Positions 5,848 through 9,206 of a DNA stretch of 9,206 nt are shown piece after piece. The stretch comes from an uncultured Clostridia bacterium (GTDB lineage: Bacteria; Bacillota; Clostridia; Lachnospirales; Lachnospiraceae): contig CALZBV010000088.1 in NCBI GenBank assembly GCA_945622055.1, positions 1 to 9,206 of the forward strand, in the 5' to 3' direction. The notes below the pieces were generated by a model, which saw only the letters and a program-made list of their open reading frames with translations, ran no database searches and was not told where the DNA came from. Position numbers and translations under genes: made by a program. The first letter of the stretch is position 1; each line of letters starts with the position of its first letter.

Positions 5848-7278
5848 TTAATCCACCAATGTTCCCAGATAATAGAATCCTTTGCATTCGTTCAATTTTA
5901 CATTAACAAAGGTTCCAATCTGCTCAGTACTACCCGGAAAATGCACCAGAAGATTGTTTGAGAGACGTCCGGTCAAAAGAGCCGGGTCCTGTGCATTCTG
6001 CTCTTCTACCAAAACCTCAACAGTCTGTCCCTCTCCCTTTTTTGTCTGCAACTCTGATTGTTCGGATACGACCTGAAGCAGACGTTGAAAGCGTTCCTTT
6101 GCAAGCTCTTCCGGCACCTGGTCTTCCATGCTTGCCGCCGGAGTCCCGCTTCGTTTGGAATACAGGAAGGTATAGGCAGAATCAAAGCCCGCCTTTTTAA
6201 CGACATCCAGCGTTTCAAGAAAATCCTCTTCCGTTTCACCTGGGAATCCGACAATAATATCTGTCGTAAGAGAAATCTCCGGAATTGCGGTGCGAATCCT
6301 TGAAACCAGGGACAGGTAATCTTCTTTCGTATACTTACGATTCATTTTCCGGAGAATCTTTGTGGAGCCGGACTGCATCGGAAGATGCAGATGACGGCAG
6401 ATTTTCTTTGAGTTTTTCATTACTTCGATTAATTCATCGGAAAGGTCCTTTGGGTGTGAGGTCATAAAACGGATTCGACGGATTCCTTCTACCTGTTCTA
6501 CCCGGCGCAAAAGCTCTGCAAAGGAAATCGGTTCACTTAAGGTCTTTCCATAGGAATTTACATTCTGTCCAAGCAGCATAATTTCCACGATGCCTTCGGA
6601 AGCAAGCTTTTCTACTTCAGCGATGATGTCCTCCGGTTTTCTGGAACGTTCTCTGCCTCGTACATACGGAACGATGCAATAACTGCAGAAGTTATTACAG
6701 CCGTACATGATATTTACACCGGCTTTAAATCGGTACTTATGCTCACTCGGAAGGTCTTCCACTACTCTGTCTGTGCTTTCAAGAATCTCAAATACGCGCT
6801 TTTCCCCGTGATTTTTACGGTAGATTAATTCTGCGAGCTTATAAATGTTATGTGTACCGAAAACAATATCCACAAATCGGTAGCTTTTTTTTATTTTTTC
6901 CTGAACATGCTGCTCCTGCATCATACAACCGCAAAGAGCGATTTTCATCTCCGGATTTTTGGATTTCAGGTTGCCGAGGTATCCGATTCGGCCGTAAACC
7001 TTTGTATTTGCATTTTCACGAACGGTACAGGTATTGTAAAGGACAAAATCCGCCTGTTCGGTAGCAGCTTCCGTATAACCACAGGAAGTCAAAATGCCTG
7101 CCAGCTTTTCGGAATCCTTCGCATTCATCTGGCACCCGAACGTTTCGATATGATATGTCAGATTCCGGCCAAGCTCTTCTGCGCGAAGACGGTTTTCTTC
7201 CTTTATTCTGCTCATGAAATAAAGCTGACGTTCCGGCTCCGTTTCCGGAATCTGTTCCATAGTTTTTGTTTCCTGCAT
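5848..7278 (-). CDS. miaB: tRNA-2-methylthio-N6-dimethylallyladenosine synthase
   Basis: MiaB is a radical SAM methylthiotransferase that converts i6A at position 37 of tRNAs reading UNN codons into ms2i6A, improving decoding. The 476-residue protein has an N-terminal extension (about 1-40), the methylthiotransferase domain with cluster cysteines C49, C84 and C118, the radical SAM motif CNNFCSYC with C194, C198 and C201, and a C-terminal TRAM region (about 414-475). HLHLPMQSGS (296-305) and IIVGFPGETEEDF (341-353) are characteristic, and separate it from MtaB and RimO. The ATG at 7276-7278 has AGGAG 6 bases upstream. It lies 26 bp after proA, so it is probably co-transcribed with the proline genes. 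In many Bacillota miaB is followed by mutS, but here rny follows. Confidence 0.97.
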   Translation of the reverse strand: MQETKTMEQIPETEPERQLYFMSRIKEENRLRAEELGRNLTYHIETFGCQMNAKDSEKLAGILTSCGYTEAATEQADFVLYNTCTVRENANTKVYGRIGYLGNLKSKNPEMKIALCGCMMQEQHVQEKIKKSYRFVDIVFGTHNIYKLAELIYRKNHGEKRVFEILESTDRVVEDLPSEHKYRFKAGVNIMYGCNNFCSYCIVPYVRGRERSRKPEDIIAEVEKLASEGIVEIMLLGQNVNSYGKTLSEPISFAELLRRVEQVEGIRRIRFMTSHPKDLSDELIEVMKNSKKICRHLHLPMQSGSTKILRKMNRKYTKEDYLSLVSRIRTAIPEISLTTDIIVGFPGETEEDFLETLDVVKKAGFDSAYTFLYSKRSGTPAASMEDQVPEELAKERFQRLLQVVSEQSELQTKKGEGQTVEVLVEEQNAQDPALLTGRLSNNLLVHFPGSTEQIGTFVNVKLNECKGFYYLGTLVD

Positions 7279-7304
7279 GGTACTCTCCTGATGATTTTTT
7301 TCGG

Positions 7305-8552
7305 TTATGGTCTGGTCTGACCCTGTCCGAGGATGATGAATTTTGTTGTTGTCAAGGCTTCCAGCCCCATCGGCCCTCTTGCATGAAGCTTTTGGGTACT
7401 GATTCCGATTTCAGCGCCGAGACCAAACTCCTCTCCGTCTGTAAAACGGGTGGAAGCATTGACATAAACTGCCGCAGCATCAATCTCATTTAAGAATTTC
7501 ATGGCACTGTCATAATCACTGGTAATGATGGACTCGGAATGTCCGGTATTGTATTTGTTGATATGTGCAATTGCCTCTTCAATGGAATCCACGGTTTTTA
7601 CGGAAATCAGGCGGTCCAGATACTCTTTCCCGAAATCCTCTTCCGTTGCCGGTTCGGTCTGAGGGCAAACAGCACGCGCACGTTCATCGGCACGGATGAC
7701 AATCTTTTTTTCTGTCAGTCGTTTTGCAATCATTGGAAATACTTTTTCTAACACCTCCGAATGAATGACCAGGGATTCACAGGCATTGCATACACCAAGC
7801 CGCTGTGTTTTGGCATTATCAATGATATCAACGGCCATCGAAAAATCTGCAGCCTTGTCAACATATATATGGCAGTTCCCGGTTCCGGTTTCAATGACCG
7901 GAATCGTTGCGTTCTTTACGACAGAGGAAATCAGGCCTGCACCTCCGCGTGGAATTAATACGTCTACATATTCATTCAACTGCATGAAACGGGTCGCTGT
8001 CTCCCGGCTCGTATCCGTAATCAGAGCAATGGCGTCCTCATTGACACCGGACCTTGCAAGTGCTTCGCGGATTACAGCAACAATTTCCGTATTCGAATGA
8101 AGGGCATCACTTCCACCGCGCAGAATCACAGCATTTCCGGTTTTAAAGCAAAGACCGAAGGCATCCGAAGTAACGTTCGGTCTGGATTCGTAAATAATAC
8201 CCACCACACCGAGCGGTACTACCTTTTTACCAATCATCAGACCATTCGGGCGCTGTTCCATGGAAAGCACCTTACCAACCGGATCCGGCAATGCCGCAAC
8301 CTTTAGCAGCCCGTTTGCCATTGCTTCAATCCGGGCACCGGTCAGGGTAAGACGGTCAAGCAGACCTTCCGACATATGATTTTCCCTTGCAAGGATAAGG
8401 TCCTCTTCGTTTTTTGCAAGAATCCGTTCCGTATTTTCGCGAAGTGCTGCAGCTACTGCCGCCAACACGTCATTTTTCTCCTTCTGTCCCAAAAGGGCAA
8501 GCGTTGTTTTCGCATTTTTCGCCTTTTGTCCGATTGTAATTAATTCGTCCAT
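7305..8552 (-). CDS. proA: Glutamate-5-semialdehyde dehydrogenase (gamma-glutamyl phosphate reductase)
   Basis: ProA reduces gamma-glutamyl phosphate with NADPH to glutamate 5-semialdehyde, which cyclises to pyrroline-5-carboxylate. It is the second step of proline synthesis, directly after ProB. The 415-residue length is typical. Visible family segments are VPLGVVGIIYESRPNVT (112-128), LRGGSDA (144-150), ETGTGNCHIYVD (221-232), the catalytic cysteine C255 in GVCNACES (253-260) and the C-terminal HARGPMGLEALTT (390-402). The ATG at 8550-8552 has AAAGGA 9 bases upstream. An ATG 14 bases upstream of it is out of frame. It is separated from proB by the small DUF896 gene, with gaps of 38 and 40 bp, and probably shares a transcript with proB, which would keep kinase and reductase in balance. 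Confidence 0.97.
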   Translation of the reverse strand: MDELITIGQKAKNAKTTLALLGQKEKNDVLAAVAAALRENTERILAKNEEDLILARENHMSEGLLDRLTLTGARIEAMANGLLKVAALPDPVGKVLSMEQRPNGLMIGKKVVPLGVVGIIYESRPNVTSDAFGLCFKTGNAVILRGGSDALHSNTEIVAVIREALARSGVNEDAIALITDTSRETATRFMQLNEYVDVLIPRGGAGLISSVVKNATIPVIETGTGNCHIYVDKAADFSMAVDIIDNAKTQRLGVCNACESLVIHSEVLEKVFPMIAKRLTEKKIVIRADERARAVCPQTEPATEEDFGKEYLDRLISVKTVDSIEEAIAHINKYNTGHSESIITSDYDSAMKFLNEIDAAAVYVNASTRFTDGEEFGLGAEIGISTQKLHARGPMGLEALTTTKFIILGQGQTRP

Positions 8553-8592
8553 CCTGAAACATCCTTTCTCCCTGATATTTGCCGGCAGGCAT

Positions 8593-8808
8593 TTAGTTTT
8601 TGATTTTATCCTTTAAATTGGTAATTGAGCCGTCTTTCTCAACAATCGAAACATTGTCAAGAGAAGCGCGAAGATTTTTTCTTATCGAAAGTACATATTC
8701 CCTGCGAAGTGCAGCCTGCTCTTCCTTTTCTGCTTCCGTAAGACCTTCCGGAGTTTTGGATTTATGATATAATTCATTGATTCGCTTTATTTTGTCATCC
8801 ATTGACAT
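8593..8808 (-). CDS. Small DUF896/UPF0291 (YnzC-like) protein
   Basis: This 71-residue, highly charged protein belongs to the UPF0291 family, whose known member YnzC of Bacillus subtilis forms a short helical hairpin and has no established biochemical role. The conserved core is visible: IKRINELYHKSK (7-18), the turn GLTEAEKEEQ (22-31), LRREYVLSIRKN (34-45) and LDNVSIV (50-56). No membrane segment or catalytic motif is present. The frame could be extended 5 codons to a TTG, but that codon overlaps the ribosome binding site. The ATG at 8806-8808 has GGAGGA 7 bases upstream, a better distance than for the ATG at 8800-8802. In B. subtilis ynzC lies in the SOS-controlled yneA-yneB-ynzC operon; here the gene sits between proB and proA. 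A role in proline synthesis would be guesswork. Confidence 0.92.
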   Translation of the reverse strand: MSMDDKIKRINELYHKSKTPEGLTEAEKEEQAALRREYVLSIRKNLRASLDNVSIVEKDGSITNLKDKIKN

Positions 8809-8846
8809 AGCTGGTTCCTCCAATCTTTTCGTCTGAACGGCTTCGA

Positions 8847-9206
8847 TTATTTTCCGGAGAGGTAGTCAATCAGGTTAAAATCAGTCACCTGATGTGCAAG
8901 AAACAGTGTTCCGATACGCTCCCCCTGAACAATTCGACGAATATTTTCGATGTCATTTCCATTCGCAATGATCATGTCTGCACCGGAATCTGCACAAATT
9001 CTGGCAGCAGAAAGCTTTGTCTGCATTCCGCCGGTTCCAACGGAGCTTCCGGCGCCCTTTCCCATACCGATATACTCATCCGTAAGCTCCGGAACAAGGT
9101 CAATAAAGTCTGCAGCCGGATTTTTGCGGGGGTCATCCGTGTAAAGTCCGTCAATATCCGACAGCAGAATCAGAAGATCTGCCCGAATCATTGCAGCAAC
9201 AATTGC
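8847..9206 (-). CDS. proB: Glutamate 5-kinase, C-terminal part (runs off the right edge)
   Basis: ProB phosphorylates glutamate to gamma-glutamyl phosphate, the first and usually feedback-inhibited step of proline synthesis. Only the last 119 residues are in the window. They belong to the amino acid kinase fold: LSDIDGLYTDDP (15-26 of the visible part), MGKGAGSSVGTGGMQTK (48-64) and the closing IGTLF (98-102). The protein stops only 17 residues after GTLF, so it lacks the C-terminal PUA domain of the E. coli type and is the short, kinase-domain-only form. The DUF896 gene starts 38 bp downstream and proA follows it. Start, promoter and any leader regulation lie outside the window. Confidence 0.95.
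   Translation of the reverse strand, partial: AIVAAMIRADLLILLSDIDGLYTDDPRKNPAADFIDLVPELTDEYIGMGKGAGSSVGTGGMQTKLSAARICADSGADMIIANGNDIENIRRIVQGERIGTLFLAHQVTDFNLIDYLSGK

Noticed and set aside
5826..5849. Weak hairpin after miaB as a terminator
   Set aside because: The stem is only A-T rich with a bulge and no clear U tract. Its core is the same palindrome that fits a CodY box, which explains it better.
504..8306. Numerous plus-strand open frames of 60-156 codons
   Set aside because: All lie opposite well-identified minus-strand genes or span intergenic signals, lack ribosome binding sites and family motifs, and are antisense shadows.
287..8587. TTTGCCGGCA occurring at both 287-296 and 8578-8587
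   Set aside because: Only a 10-base match containing a common short palindrome; the flanks differ, so it is not evidence of a repeat family or attachment site.
8809..8823. TTG start for the DUF896 protein, giving 76 residues
   Set aside because: The TTG overlaps the GGAGGA ribosome binding site, which is at the correct distance for the ATG at 8808.
1..9206. CRISPR array, insertion sequence, tRNA, rRNA, riboswitch or T-box leader
   Set aside because: No regularly spaced repeats, transposase motifs, terminal inverted repeats, tRNA cloverleaf or recognisable riboswitch core was seen on either strand. Any leader of the proline operon lies beyond the right edge.

Overview
The window is a stretch of ordinary bacterial chromosome in which every supported gene lies on the minus strand, so transcription runs from high to low coordinates. 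It carries RNase Y, a DegV-family protein, AAGGAGG-type ribosome binding sites, TTGACA/TATAAT-like promoters with 17-bp spacers and hairpin-plus-U terminators. Together these indicate a low-to-moderate GC Bacillota. The gene set and protein style fit class Clostridia, probably Lachnospiraceae, but that level is an inference without a database search.

Layout in the direction of transcription. (1) proB (3' part, cut by the right edge), a small DUF896/UPF0291 gene, proA and miaB form a tightly spaced cluster (gaps 38, 40 and 26 bp). (2) rny (RNase Y) follows, with its own promoter, a GTG start behind a full-strength Shine-Dalgarno and a strong terminator. (3) A class I aspartate-type aminotransferase is a single-gene unit with its own promoter, an operator-like palindrome in its leader and a strong terminator. 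(4) A consensus promoter drives degV-family gene, proC and a NUDIX ADP-ribose pyrophosphatase, spaced 11 and 16 bp apart. (5) A hairpin follows, and then the 5' part of an AT-rich, unrecognised membrane-protein gene runs off the left edge.

How the genes work together: ProB, ProA and ProC make proline from glutamate, but proC sits in a separate transcription unit from proB and proA. The aminotransferase supplies aspartate or glutamate interconversion. MiaB and RNase Y are housekeeping RNA-modification and RNA-decay enzymes. The DegV protein probably carries fatty acids.

I found no mobile element, CRISPR array, tRNA, rRNA or defence system, and no clearly new multi-gene system. The most interesting signal is regulatory: two CodY-box-like sequences (13/15 and 12/15 matches to the published consensus) flank and overlap the rny promoter, about four helical turns apart. 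This suggests nutrient-responsive control of the RNA-decay enzyme.
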